Positions 11,754 through 26,200 of a DNA stretch of 64,000 nt are shown here, in pieces. How positions within the stretch are numbered: the first letter of the stretch is position 1; each line of letters opens with the position of its first letter. Both the position numbers and the translations under genes were made by a program. The notes below the pieces were generated by a model that saw only the letters and a program-made list of their open reading frames with translations, ran no database searches and was not told the origin of the DNA. Source of the DNA: Polytrichum commune (Eukaryota; Streptophyta; Polytrichopsida; Polytrichales; Polytrichaceae); assembly GCA_950295325.1 (NCBI GenBank), contig OX485805.1:38119501-38183500 (forward strand), read 5' to 3'.

Positions 11754-14239
11754 ACATAAGAAAACATTTTATAATGCCGCCTCCGACATCTGGAATAAAA
11801 AATGCAACACTACCCATCACACATCTTGCCATTGTTGCTCACAATCTCTTCCTGGCGTGCTACTATGGCGTTCCTTCAACTTGCAAGTCATGATTTGTGC
11901 AGTTTAACCCCCCATCTCCAACAAGATTTAGCCAAACAATCACGTATTATCACATGGCTCACTGCACTAGGGAATCTTTAATATCACGTGCACTTTGGTT
12001 GCCACATGCATGAAATTAGGGAGATTAAAGTGTGATATATATATAAATAAATAAAAGAGCCTCCAACCACCTTCCCGATGCGTAAATTGTTAGTAGAAAC
12101 GACCATTGGTTCAAGGAAGCTAGTATAATTGGATTGAAGAGATGCACCCCGAGGCCAATAATCTTGATGATTAGCACATCCAAGACTTTATGCCAAAATA
12201 TCATGCATGGCTTCAAGTTATTTGACCAAATTTACTTCTGTGTAAAGCATTGTTTTCATGTAACAATGAACTAATGAATTCAAGATGTTTGAGCTTGTGG
12301 CATTGCAATGGACTTCATTCAAGTGCACATGAGACACAAAGTCCCTTTCACAAGTGCATGCCAAAGGATAAAAATAACAACAATAAGAATGGTGGGTGAT
12401 TAAATACCGTCACTTCGATTTGGCTTTGATGCACCTCAGAGCATTGCTAAGCTTCACTTGTCACTTAGCTTGGGTAGGAGGATAAATTTGTCCAGGGGCC
12501 GGGAACAAATATGTTGCATAATTGTCAACAATCAATGGCTTAAGTCTCAGTGCCTTGGTAAGGTCCCCATGGAATATGATATCTCTTATATTTAGAATGG
12601 GTGAGGGAGCGTGAGACTTAGGGCCGTGGAAAAAATTGATCTAGGATCGTTTGTGGTCCAAAGACCACGACCAAGTGAAACCCATATCACTTTTGAAAGC
12701 CTTGGTCACAAGGCATAGTGTAAAACAAACTTAGACTGTGACATAGTGTTTTTACTGGAAAAAGAGGATTTGCTCAAAATGAGATTCATTAAGGATACCC
12801 TAAATACCTTAAAAATTATAAATAAAAAATCTAGAATTGGATTGACCCAAAAATTAATATTTTAAAAGGGTTGCCTTCATTTTAGCTAAGACAACTTATT
12901 TAGATTGTTTAGCCACAAAATCCAAGTGACCACCAAACATTATCCAATTCCTGACATGTTGGACTCTATGTCACCTCCATGTCACTTCCTCATTCATTCA
13001 CTAACATGTTGCTTCTATTTTTGCTGAGCTTTTGTAAACAAAATGAGATTGCTACAATTTTCTCAACCAATGAGAGAATTCAAAAAGTGGTGGTCATCGT
13101 CACTAGCACTACATTGAATGTTGTATTTAGCATCACCAATTCTAGAGGCCTTGCTCAATACTACCGCCCATGTAGTGCCACTAACACTACATGTAAACCT
13201 AAAATCACTTACCAATCCATGGAAAAAATCTTGGGGATTATAGATTTACGATTGGGCAATTGTACTGTCACTTACGGAATGTATAATCATCCAAATTTGA
13301 ATCATCCATGACTATATTTCATTGCAAAAAATGTTAGGATGCAAAATATACTAAACCTTGTTTCAATGAAAGTAAGTTGGGATTCCAGTACTTGCAAATA
13401 TATTCATTACAAGTGTCAAGAGGAAAGTTATGACAATGACATAAACTACAACATTTAGTGTAGTATGAACCCTAATAAATATTTAGTATATCAAAATCTT
13501 AAACTAATTGACGAGATAAATCCAAAGGAAGGCCAACAATCTTTCCCCATCTCTCACCTTCAGCCAACCCTAATTCCTTCTCCAATAGAGTCTACCACCG
13601 AAAGGTGGCAGTAGCCCGAGGGCAAAAAGACTCTTCATTCCCACATGCTTCCTCATGAAGCTGAGGATTCTATTTTATTTTATTTTTCTCCAACATAGTG
13701 CAAGGTTGTACAAAATTGGGAACCAAATTGCAACCAAGTAGGCATAACAAAACCAAAGTAAATGAATCCTCCCTCCCTCCCTCCCTCCCTCCCTCCCTCC
13801 CTCTCCTCCTAACTCTCCTCCTTCCTTATCACCTTATCCCTTCATCAGGCCTTCATTCTCCTCGTATACATCGTGTGCATTGAAGCTTTAGTAAGTTCCA
13901 AGAGAATGACTGTGTTAAGGAAAGAGTAGAGGTGTCCAAAAAGCGATGAAAATAAGCAATGATTACAAACTTAAGTTACTATTAATGATAAACAAAAGAA
14001 ATACTGATGGTCATAGTAAAATTAGTGGGTATGACACATAGCACAAAGCTTGAGAAAACAATAAATTAGTGTAACTTACAGATGTAATTTCAAGGATGTT
14101 TTGTAACTGGTGGAAAAACCTATATTCACTTCCACACATGTCAGTTTCTTTTCGCCAGAAAACATGACAAAACTTTGTACAGTTACAGTCATCATAATCA
14201 CAAAGGTCCACAGAATGTTGGGACCAAAGAATGTTTTCA
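11754..14239. other. Intergenic region with repeats
   Basis: No supported gene is seen. A dispersed repeat (about 12640-13110) matches 1120-1640. The frame at 12979-13311 is partly inside this repeat and is not thought to be a gene. A (TCCC)n microsatellite lies at about 13769-13803. The interval downstream of the glycyl-tRNA synthetase stop (14240 leftward) should hold its 3' UTR and poly(A) signal; none was pinned down. Confidence 0.5.
13769..13803 (+). repeat. (TCCC)n microsatellite
   Basis: About eight tandem CTCC/TCCC units, followed by a further pyrimidine-rich run. Confidence 0.9.
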
Positions 14240-17200
14240 CTAAAATCCTGGTAGCACTGACAAATCAGCAATCCCATGGGGAAGCCCAGCAATGTTTGTA
14301 AGAAGTGCTAATCTGTTGTTGCGCAAATTCTCTTCCTCCTGTTGGCACCATCATCCAACAGACAAACAGTTGGTGTCAGATAAAAATTGTGTTTCAAGAT
14401 TACCTCTAGAAGGTATAGTTGCCAAAACCCACATCCCACAAGTCGGAGATGAGGTGCATGTCTAACGAGTGTTGCAGTACCAATTTGCATTAAACCAGCA
14501 CCAGTCTTCCACTAGGTGCGGTGTCACAAAGAACATGCACCTTCTTCCACTAACGAGGTTTTGTACAAACAAGATATTTTGTAAGACGGGCTTTTGTGTT
14601 GTCACCTACTTGGATTATCATCCACAGAATTTCCCATCCACACTTATTGAACATTTGAGTGTGATTTTATGTATGAGATGCCCCTATATTATGTTGTCCT
14701 TTTTCTCCTCAATCTGCCAGGACATGGAATATGGCATGCAAGAAATGAGGGCCACTTACTGCCATGACAAAAACGTTGTTGAAAAAGGCTTCCAAAGGTT
14801 CAACAAGGGCCTGTGAGGCTTCCACGAATACATCGATGCCTACACCTGTTCCATCAACAAAACCCTGTATCATATTCTAGCATAACCACACATTCTATAT
14901 CATATTTTAAGAACAAGATTATGGAGGTGGTAGACAATTTTAGTAGCTATGTCTAAGGAAAACCATTTCTAGGAAATAACTATGTTTTGAGAAATTCTGA
15001 TAGATTGAAATTGAGAATCCCATTTTGAAACATTGAGGCCATTAAGGATTTCTTTACGAAGTCTTCTTGTACCTGGGTGTAATATGGAGACAGTTTGTTT
15101 ATAAGCCTCCCAAAGTGCCCTCTCCTCTGGTACAGCAAAGAGAGCCTCATCGACCTGCCAGGATGAATCAATCTCCTTCCCACGTACGATCCTGGTCGGC
15201 CGTGCATATGCTGCTACTATTCTGCTCAACTCCTCTCCCTGTGCAACAGTCTCCATCTACATGACCATAACCATAGCACTTTTTTGAGAACCTTTCATCA
15301 TTGGTTAAGGGAAGACAAGGTGTCACAACCATAGTTGTTTGGTGATATCTTTATAAACATCTATAACACTGTTCATCCTGTCTTAAACCCTAAGCCCTAA
15401 ACCCAATAAGGCCTCTGGTTGTTGATTATCAGAAGACAAGGTGAGGTGTCAGAGGCGGACGATTGTTGATAATTTCTTGTAAGCATCTATAACAATCTTA
15501 TAGTGCCTTGAACTCTAGACCCTTAACCCAACCCCTGCAAGATCCAACAGAGACCGTGAGGTCAGTCTAGAATAAGGTCTCTGGTTGTTGATCATGGGAA
15601 GACAAAGTAAGGTGTCAGAGGCAGACAATCGTTGATGATTTCTTTCCAAGGCTCTATAACGCTCTTCATTGAGTCTTAAACCCCAAACCCTTAACCCAAC
15701 CCCACGAGATCAAACAGAGACCAGAAGGTCAGACTAGGGTAAGCTCTCTGGTCGTTGATTATGAGAAGACATGGTAAGGTGTCAGAGGAAGTTAATTGTT
15801 GACGATTTCTTTGTAAGCATCTATAACACTCTTCATTAAGCCCTGAACCCAAACCCAAACCCAAACCCAAGGGATGCAATTGAGACCAAGAGGTCAGTCT
15901 CGGTAAGAGCCTCTGATTGACTACCTGTGCTACCGATTGAGCTGCCAGAGTAGGGACTGTCCCACGCTCAGAGAGCACTGACCGCACAAACTCCACTTTT
16001 GCACCTCCATCAACCTTATGACACAAACCCACCACAGGCCCAGCCAAGTTAGCAGAGAGTTACATCATGCTCATTCCCATTATAAAGCAGTATAAACAAC
16101 ATATTGTCAAAAGCACCCTCATGTAGAAGACTATCTTCCTCTTCGGAAGTGCAGTTGCAAAATCCTCTAAATCACATGCAACAAAGGAAGGGGTATTTTA
16201 ATTCATGGTAATTTTCTGTATAGATTCATTAAGCAAGATGAAACTATTCAAAATTAAAAGTAGATGTTAAAAAGTAAATAAGGTAGCTATCTGTTGAAAA
16301 TTTTGTACATAAATAAGGCTTAAGCACTTGTATTTATTAACAGGTATGGGGAAAAACTCTCTGAACACAGGGTCATTGAGATCAGCAAGAAATAGTGGGG
16401 CATACCAGTAGTTGCTCAAGTCTTCTAGTTATGAACACCAACACCTGCACCCAGTTCCCAGAAGCTACATCTCTGTCAGAAATGATATGCGTAGCTAACC
16501 AAGTACAGAAACTACGTTTTGACAAAGCTGACAAAAGAAGACTTACAAAATCAAAGGAAGAAAAAAGAGTGAAATAAAACAGGAGTGAACCTCTTGAATA
16601 ACATCTTCTGACACAGGCAACGGCTGCACATCTGCAGCAATTCGCAAGGCCTGTCCCAAATCTAGCTCCTTCCCATTTGCAACCAGTGATTGCACCTTCA
16701 CACAAAACATCATCACCAGCCTTGTAAGACAAGTGCTAAACATGTATTGGTTCTATTCACCTGAACAAAGTACACAACAAGGTCGTGACCAAGGTTGTGA
16801 CAACACAATTAAATAGGTTTGTCCCCAGATTTTTAGCTCAAGGTCTTTCCATGAGTTCCACTTAATTCTGACAGATTACATACATAACAACATGTAAAGC
16901 TTCCGAAACAGCAGAATAATATAAGCAGACTCTACTGCTGAATCTTCCACAAGTGATGACCACAAAGGACAAAATTGACAAGCAAGTCTAGGTAAAATTA
17001 TACCAGGCCATAAGCACTGCGTCGTAGGCCAAATGGATCTGCTGTCGCAGTTGGTTGACAACCAACTGCAAATAATCCCACTAAACTGTCTAACCTGTAC
17101 ATTGCGAGATGATCAGTGAGATAGTACCAAAACTCGATGTAACAATTTTGAGAAAATATTTCCACACTACTTGGAAACGTACCAAGAAAATCTCTCAAGG

Positions 17201-20200
17201 ACTATATGGAAACCAATTCAGAATGTAAACTTGACAGACTCATCACCATTCTACAGCCACAAACATTCACCTGTCCGCCACAGCCAAGAGAACCCCAGGA
17301 TCAGTCTTTGGCAAAGAATCACTCGCAGACCGGGGAAGCGCAATCTCAAAAATTGCATCTGCAACCTGGATTGCAGTACTGGAAAAATCAGAACTCTGAA
17401 TGACACTCTATCAATATAGCAACCGTTGGATTCTACAACAGATTACCCTTGAAACTCACCTGCATTTGTCACACTATGTATCAACTAGTCCTGTATGTGA
17501 GGTGGGTGAGAAGACCTTCCTACTCTTTTACAATGTCCAAGATATTAGTGCATCTTTCATGTCTCTCCTTTCAGTTCATTATCTCAGACTATTTTGGACA
17601 TTCTTTTACAATTCTGGAGGACAGTCAGGATATAATGTTTTTCCATTAATTTGAAAGTAACATTTTCGAAGTTCCAAAAAATGACAAACTCTAAGATTAG
17701 ACTTACAGGAGCGGGCTGTCCTTCTCTCAAGGCATAATGTCGACCCATAACTCCAGCTAGTGAGGTGAACTCCATGACCATAGCTGTTGCCAAATCAGCT
17801 GTTGCAAGCGGAGCAGCTTGCTGAGCAGTTGCAAGATTGACTGCATCAAGCCCTAGTGCAGCCCCTAATGCCTCCATCATGCTCTCAACCCTTTTGCTCT
17901 TGTCCAACATTGAACCTAGCTTCTCCTGCCATTTCGACAATCCCAAGAAGGATGATTATAAATATGTAAATATGGAGAATGCACAGAAAACAGCTTGAAA
18001 TGATGAAATTCCAAGATGCATAAGTACAGATATATGAATATATAGAAATATTATATGGAGAAAGAACAGGAGATAGCCTGAAATGGTGCTTATATCACAT
18101 GCATACACAGCTACTTAGAAATTATGTTCACAGGAAACTGGGCAATAGGCTGACACCGGACTTGATAATATACCTGGAAGGTGATACCCTGTAGAAGAGG
18201 TCGGAAGTCTGCAAGGGGTTTGGATGTATCTGCTTCATAGAAAAACTTGGCATCCTCATACCTAGCCCTGCCAATCAAACATTTCCATGAGTATTTGTTC
18301 CTGTAGACTAGGCAGTTTTGATTAGCCACTATACATATCCAATATAAATGCTTGTCATGAAGTATGTAACCATTGCAGAAAGTAGACACCTAATGTTGAG
18401 CTTTCAGGCTACATAGTAGAGAGTATCTATTCTTCCAAACTTGGATAACAGTGTTCATGAATTGAGCAATGAAATTACTCATGTAACACAAAAAATTCAG
18501 GCAGTCAAGAAGTGCATGGAATTGAAAGTGTATGATGCTCTACTTTAGAAGAGATAGAGATGATAAACAACATGACAGGAAGAAGGATATAAACCTAAGC
18601 ACAGCTTCATTGCCTTTCCTGACAACCTCTTCATCTATTTTCCCATTAGCCACCTGCAAAACCCACACAAAATGTGACCCATATCAGTTTATCAACCAGT
18701 CTTTTTGAATATCTGCATACCAGGATGCAAAATATTAATAATTCAAGGTCAAGCAGACACTACACTACTCACCGCTACAAATGCTGGTAGTAGCTGGCCA
18801 TTTGCAGTATTGACAACTGGAAAATATCTTTGATGTTTTCGCATCACCTGAAGCCACAAGTGCAGGTTATCAGATTTTCAGAAACACACAACATGATAGA
18901 GTTGGTTGTGAATTATTTGTAAAACACATTCAAAAGCAATCAGTCCTTGAGAAGAAAAAAAGTCTGTTTTGTGTGGATGATAAACTCAAGAACATACTGT
19001 GATAAGGACATCAGATGGTAGATTCAGAAAGGTCTCATCAAAGCGCCCAAGCAATGGTGCAGGAGATTCAACCAGATTCGCCACCTGCAAAGACAAAATA
19101 ATATAGGGATCATATATTTGTCAGCACCAATATATAACACGTGTTAAGAAAATAACGTGAGGTACAAATGAGTTACCCAATCATAGCCTACAAAGACAAA
19201 CTTAAGGTAATTCAATTAGTAGAACCAGATCCGATTCTTTCATCCCAACTTGATTATTGAATACCTCATAAATTTTTAAAAGTATGTAGTCAATAATTAC
19301 CTCTTCAAGGAGTCCACCTTTGGCCTCCTCTGGAATCTGCCCATTGATACTGCCAGCCAATGCACTACTTTGAGCCCATATGCTTTCCATTCGGTCCTGT
19401 CAAGAGTACCCCTCCCACAACTCATCTGAAAATTGAAATTCTGGGAGAATCTGGAAGATAAAAATGTCCATCCAGATTCTAAAGCTAATTTAAAATTCTC
19501 AGAGAGGATGCAACACACATACAGCTGCCTGAGGATTTAAAGCCTGACACATGTATTCATCATTAAAACAGTCATCCTCATCATGAAAGACTTACAAAGT
19601 ATGTACACAAATAACACATTCCAGCATAACACTCGGTCATCACTGTCATGTTTGTGCACCAATCACTCCAACAGGTTTCATTATTATCGTTTTTAAATAA
19701 CACTGCTGCAGTAGATTTGTTTGTCTAAAAACATTGCTTCAGCATTACTAGGCTAGCATTGGTGAGGAATGAGGGTAGAGGTAGAAAACCTTCATACTAA
19801 GAACAAGTCCGGCCTGCTTTGTTGCCTCCAGATAGTCCTCCGCCCTTGCAACCTAGACTTGCACAGCCAAGTTATAAACATTTGTCTTAAATCTTTATAT
19901 ATATCTTCTTAATGACAAAGAGCAGGAAAAGAACTGGTGCCAAGAATGTACGAATTCATCATTGATGGATGATTCAGGCAAATGCTTTGCTACCTGGATG
20001 GTCGGCTGGAGTGAATTACGAAGCACTCGTGAGGATCGCCCACTGGTGCAAATAATAGGAAAACAAATCAGAACGTGTTTATAATTAAGTAGTAAAATAT
20101 AGAGTCACTATCCCGCATGAACAACACCCCCAGTCCTTAAGGTTATTTGAAGGGGTTTCACAATGCAGATGCAGATGTCCCAACAATAAGTAATAAGTAC

Positions 20201-23200
20201 AGGAATCTCAAAGATGACAACCTGAGAACATTGGCATATGTAAAGGGTACGATCACATCTCCGTGCAATGCCAATAGCCATCTCAAAGGCCTGCTGTAAG
20301 CAACCTGCAAAAAATCAGCGAAATAAAACAGACAGTAGATTTAAAAATCAGTGTACTTGGTGAAGCACTAGATGAACACCTTAGAAGCAGAGGAAGATTA
20401 TCCTGAATCAAAGCTAGCTACACTAAATTGTCCTCTTAGTGTGGGTGGAACATTGATGTGGAAATTATTTATGTGTGCCACTCTAATTATCTGAGTCAGG
20501 GTGGAAATAATGTGAGCTCAAGACCCTGGGTCTTCCCCTAAGTCATCCTGGGCACTTCCAACCAACCTAAACTAATTGAGTATCTTTTCAAGGGCAAAAG
20601 TAGCATACAGTATAATACTTACACCATCAGTATTCTTTAACAACAACTAATGTGGCCCACACTAATTTTAAACTTGAGATTTGGGATGGGTTGAAAATTA
20701 ATGTGGCTTTTAGAGAAATACAGTGGCCCACACTAAGAGGACAATTCAGTGTACCTTGGACCTTTCAAAGGAGGTCTTAAGAAGTTACACCGCTACCGCT
20801 ACCGCTTCCATATGATGGGTTGAAGAAAAGGAAGACAGTTCAAAATATATTCATGGGTGATACCTGAGAATCCCAACGCATGGTTTTGGGGAAAGAAAGA
20901 TTTGCCACAATCATTGGAAGCTCCTCTGCTAAAACCTGCACAACAATAGAGCGTCAAGATATATTTCAATAAGACAACATACAACACCCATCATATACTG
21001 AAACTCTTACACGTACAGAATAATTATCGGGAGAAAGGAAAAACCAGAACCTTCCAATAAATTCGGGTCCAAGACGTCTCTAACCTGAACAGTAGGTCTC
21101 CCTTCCTCCTTCACCACTGCAAAAATGTATTCTGTCTTTCCTGGAAAACAATGTGCAGCAATTTTGTGTAGGTGAGGATACAAGAAACATTCACATATTC
21201 TGTTGTTATAGGTGTGGATGTGAATTGTTTGATACATCTCAAGACTTATCATCACAAATGTATTGACAATCATAAGGTCATCAGGGACACATTCAACACA
21301 AGAGTCGAGATAAGCAACAACTTCATTTAGTGATGTTTAAGATAGCAAGGAGACGTATGTTGAGGTCAAGGTGTCAACTCACCATCTGTTTTTGTGAAAA
21401 CATCTTCCTTCGCAACTTTATTTTTCTTACAGAAACCCTCTGCAGCCTGCACATGTGCCCAGAATCATGATTTATACCTACATCTACAACAGTCAACACA
21501 TACTTGATGTTTAAAATAGGAAAGGATGTGAAGGATCAGGTACAAATTGACTTGAAATAACCAGACATACCAGAGAACATTGTGATTTTTACAATAAATG
21601 GTGAGCAAATATTACTTGAAATTGCATAAATAGATACCTCTACACGTTCGTAAATCCAAGCTTGAGTGGTCTCTGTTTTTAAATCCAAACCTTTGAGTTT
21701 ATAAAAGAAAAAAATTCAGCATGCAAGTGGGAGACTGGTGACTTCACCTTCGTAAAGTTTCCTTGAGCATCAAATGCTTTAGCTGCTGGGGGGCCCCGAA
21801 CCTCCCTCTCACTATTTTCTTGACACACAGCCAGTTGCTCCACCAGAACCTGAATTAAAAAGACCATTGTATATGGTCATGGTGCAGACTTATGATCTCC
21901 AGAAACGCATGTTAAACAGAAAAGAAACAGCAAATAAAGCCGAAAATAGGCATCAACAAAACAAATTCTTTTATACATTGCAAAAGTAGAGAGCGTTGGT
22001 ATGGTTACCACAAGGCGCCGGGGGGTTCCTTGCACAGAGACTCTTCCATGCAGCAACCGCTTGGCACTCAAAAATTGGGGAACTGCTGCTGCTAGCTGCC
22101 ATTAGAAGGTGTTATTGGAAAGTTGAATATACAAATCAGGGAACAGGGAGAAATTTGAGCCACCTCAGTCGCTATCCTTCTTTATTTTCAACCGATTATT
22201 CATTGAAATGCTTTGGTTATTCCTTGTATTGTTACTTTTAATCATAATTTTTTCCCAAAATATGGTTCAGTTCATTTCCTAGAGTTTTGATTTTGAACTG
22301 GTAATTTCAAAAACAAACTAGTTGATCTGTAACTAGTAGCCAGTTCTCCCTGTTAAATGACACAAATCGTATGAAAATGCAGAAGAAGCTGGTGAAGGGA
22401 ACCTGATATCATAACAGTGTATCTTGTTTTGTTGAACATTGATCGTAAAATCAAAAATATGAAAAGGGGTGAAATCTTGGAGGCACGAGAATGAAAATTT
22501 GAAAAATGAAATCTTCAACGTATGAGCAACAAATACAATGCCATCTTGTCGCAGTGTTTCTCATTTAGGATATTGCCTAAATTCAATACACTTTTGAGCT
22601 TTATTGAAACTCTTAAAAATTTCTACTAAGCCTTGCAAAATGTTTTCATCCAAATAAATAAAGATTGTGTAACTCTAGTGTGAACTAAAGTCACTCCTAC
22701 CCTCCTGCAACAACATTGACACAACTTTGAAAATAGATGAGGAAGGAGAACAAATCAATACCTGGGAAATAGCACTCGTGACATCCTGTGGTGGGAGCTC
22801 CTCAGATCCAATCTCCAGCACAAAAGTGCGTGGATTGCCTGCCTGTAACCGCAAGCGAACATGCTCAAGTACATAAGTCCAAACTAACAAAATGAGGGAC
22901 TCCAAAGTCAAAGAATGCTTCCAATAGTCTAATATAAGAAATCAAAACGGAACATGTGGGTCATTGGTGTGGGGAGCCGTACAAATATTTAGAAATTCAT
23001 TAGCAGCAACCAATGAGAGGAAGGGCCATTGAGGGATATGGAAGCTAGGTATAAAGCTAGAAGAATTGAGGTAGAGACCTATTAGGTCATGTGCATAATC
23101 ATTCGACACTCATGACCAATGAAACTAAACTGAAGACACGCATTGGACAATCAAGAATGCTAACACAATATTTCTTGTGTTCACTACAAGTTGCATGTCT

Positions 23201-26200
23201 TTTAGTTTCCTTGATTATCTCATCATTTCTGGCATGCCTCTGCTTTTCCTTTGGAACACAATGTGTATGAGGGCAAGGGAAGACACAAGGAATGCACGAG
23301 AAATGAAGGTAAAGAAAGAGAGGGAAGATGGATTTTACTTGTATTGTTATACCATATTTAGTGAAATTACCAATGATGTGGCACCTCTAAAGAATTTCCT
23401 GTCTCTATATATTCATGGGGTTTTGTTAAAGATGGTCTACTATGAAAAAAGAGGTGAATAAGTAGAGCACATAACACACTCGAAAACAAGAATCGAAACA
23501 GATTACAAACCAGAGAAACAGCTTCTTGTGTAGACTCTCCAGGGTGCTCAAGGCAGGTGGACTCCTCCCACACGCCTAAAGGATGGCCTAAATTCTCCCT
23601 ATTCTCCACCCACTTTTGTGCGCATTGTCGGGCTAGCCTGTACTTACCCAATAGTTTAGCTCAACTGAATGTAAAGGCCAGAATGAAATCAAAACTAGGA
23701 GGAAGTACTCCTTGCACGATATGTTGATGACATATCAACAAAATTCTGCTTGTGAATCTAACATTTTCATTCCACTAGAGTTCTCCTTTAACTCAATAGG
23801 ATTTTATGTCAGGAGTCACTCCCTCAAGATTTTTCACTGGTCGATTTGCATTCAATATCAATAATTTCTTTCCACTTCTGGTGCTTGCTCGGAGGTACTG
23901 TTTGAATTTGAATGAAGAGCAACCTATTTCAGTTCATTGAGAGCCAATCCCATTTGAACACCTCTTGGCATGCCACAATGAGTTTGATTCTTGATAAACC
24001 GATATGGAATGTTCTTCAATCAAACCTCTACACTACCTCCAAAAATGCACCAAAAACTTACTGAACATGGAGGGTGTTGTATGCAAAACAACCAACTCCC
24101 AACCAATACTCATGTTGAGTGAGAGGATAATTCAATAGCTACAATTAGTTCTACAGTGTCTACCTTTCATTATTTTGAAAAGGACTTTACTCCAGGAGGT
24201 GGATTCTTACGTGCGCATGCGACCAAAGAAGCGGGCTCTCTCAGTGACTCCAATTGCTCCTCTTGCATCAAGAACATTGAAGGCATGTGATGTCTTTAAC
24301 ACCTGATTGTAGCTGCACCATATCCACAACCAGGGAATGTTTATACAATCATAGTATAGTGTTAGAGAGGCTTGAACCCCAAGACCCAGATCCCATGAGA
24401 ACTCCAAGGTTAAACCACCTAAGACCCAATAGTGCCAGGATGAGAGACCTTCTTGACACTTGATTTTCCGGTGCAACCTACCACTATGGCCCACCCAATC
24501 ATAGTGGGGTATTTGGGTGAACCAGCTAAATTTAACCAATCATGTGGAAACCTAGAGGCTTGCCCTTGGGGAAGATAGGTGCAGCCCAGCTTGTCCTTGC
24601 CCATTCAAGGTGTTCACCTTGGAAAGGAGGCAGTAGGCACTCTATTTCTCATGATACCCGTTTCAGAATTACACAGTGAGTAAGATCAACTAAAAGATGA
24701 AGCAATACCATAATTCACGCCGATGGCAACATAGGAGTCATCTCTTTATGACATAGTGACCAAGATAGAAAGGATAACAGTATGCAAAGCATTTTCCACT
24801 TCTGACACCAACTCAACAGAGGGAAGTATTTGAGCTTACGCGGGGATAGGGAGACCTTGGTTCAGTAATGAACGAGCTTCAGCATCATAGAGCTCAAAGG
24901 ATTGCTGTAGCCTCCCAACATCTGCATAATCCAGATTGTAGGCACTCATCTCCTTTCTGCCACACCAATATAATGGATTAATAAGGACGACGAGCCTATT
25001 ACGGTTACTTCCAGAATGTTCATCCTCTTCTGATGTGCAATGTACTCTGACAAAAAAATCAAGTCGATTAAAAAATCTTGTACAAAATCATTGCCATAAC
25101 AATGATGTCAAGGTGATAAAATGTCGCTTTGTAACCTCTAGTCAGTGTTCTTAAGTGCAGATGTGCAATGTTCTTAAGTAGTTATATATGTGTCCACAAA
25201 GTGGTTAGTACTGAACGGGTGTTGAGCATTGATGTTTTGACTATCCCAACCAATGAGCCGTCATCTTGATCTTTGCAATAATGTTACTAGTGTTTGCACC
25301 ATTTGACACTCACAAGTAGGTGTTTGAAAAAGGATACTGGTTAAATCTCTGCCTTATAGAAGAATGAAAGGACTTACTCGTTTTCTAGAAACAGCTCACC
25401 ATATGTGATCCCTGGAGCATATTGTATCTTTTTAAAGTGGTCCACACCCTGGCACAAGGTCAGACAGAACACTTTGAAGTTAAATGTAGCCCTCTAGGAA
25501 GAAATATAAGGAATTTAAATGTATTCCATACACAATTTCGACATACAATGTAAGACAGGCCTGTCTACAACACATACTTTAAATAGAGAATCAAGAGGCA
25601 AACCCAAACCTGAAGGGACATGAGAATCCGCTCAAGCCCATAAGTGATCTCCACAGATACTGGCAACAAAGGCATACTTCCCGCCTGATCCAGCCAATAG
25701 TTCATGCCAACATTAGGGCTTAATACTGATCAATAGTTACAAGAGATCTTTGCTTCTATCCACGTGCATCATGTGCCGACCATGTCATTTTCTGATTATG
25801 TAAAGAACCCAGAATTCTTTTGCAAAGCAGCCTCCAACTATGTGATTTTAAAAAAGGCATTACCTGCTGAAAGTATGTGAATTGGGTGATCTCCATTCCA
25901 TCCATCCAAACTTCCCAGCCTAGACCCCATGCTCCAAGCACCTGTATACCATCTCCAAAACCACATCTAATCACTCTCATACTCTCCATAATTCAGATGG
26001 TTTGTGGGCTCACAAACCCAGACCTCAGTGAAGGGATGCTTTTGAAAGCATTTCAACATGGCGGTAGATTATCCTCTAACTCAACATAACTTCTGGTTGG
26101 GAGTTGGTTGTTTTGCATACAACACCTTCCATGTTTGGCAAGTTTTCGATGCATGATTAGAGGTCTTGTGGAGGTTTGAACAAAGAATATTCTGTATTGG

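Noticed and set aside
12979-13311. 110-codon open frame
   Set aside because: Its first half overlaps a dispersed repeat also present near 1355-1537, where the frame is not kept.
21650-21685. Extra exon-like piece (AWIYERVE) in the GlyRS gene
   Set aside because: Its phase does not fit, and the protein is already continuous between the exons at 21849-21748 and 21446-21383.
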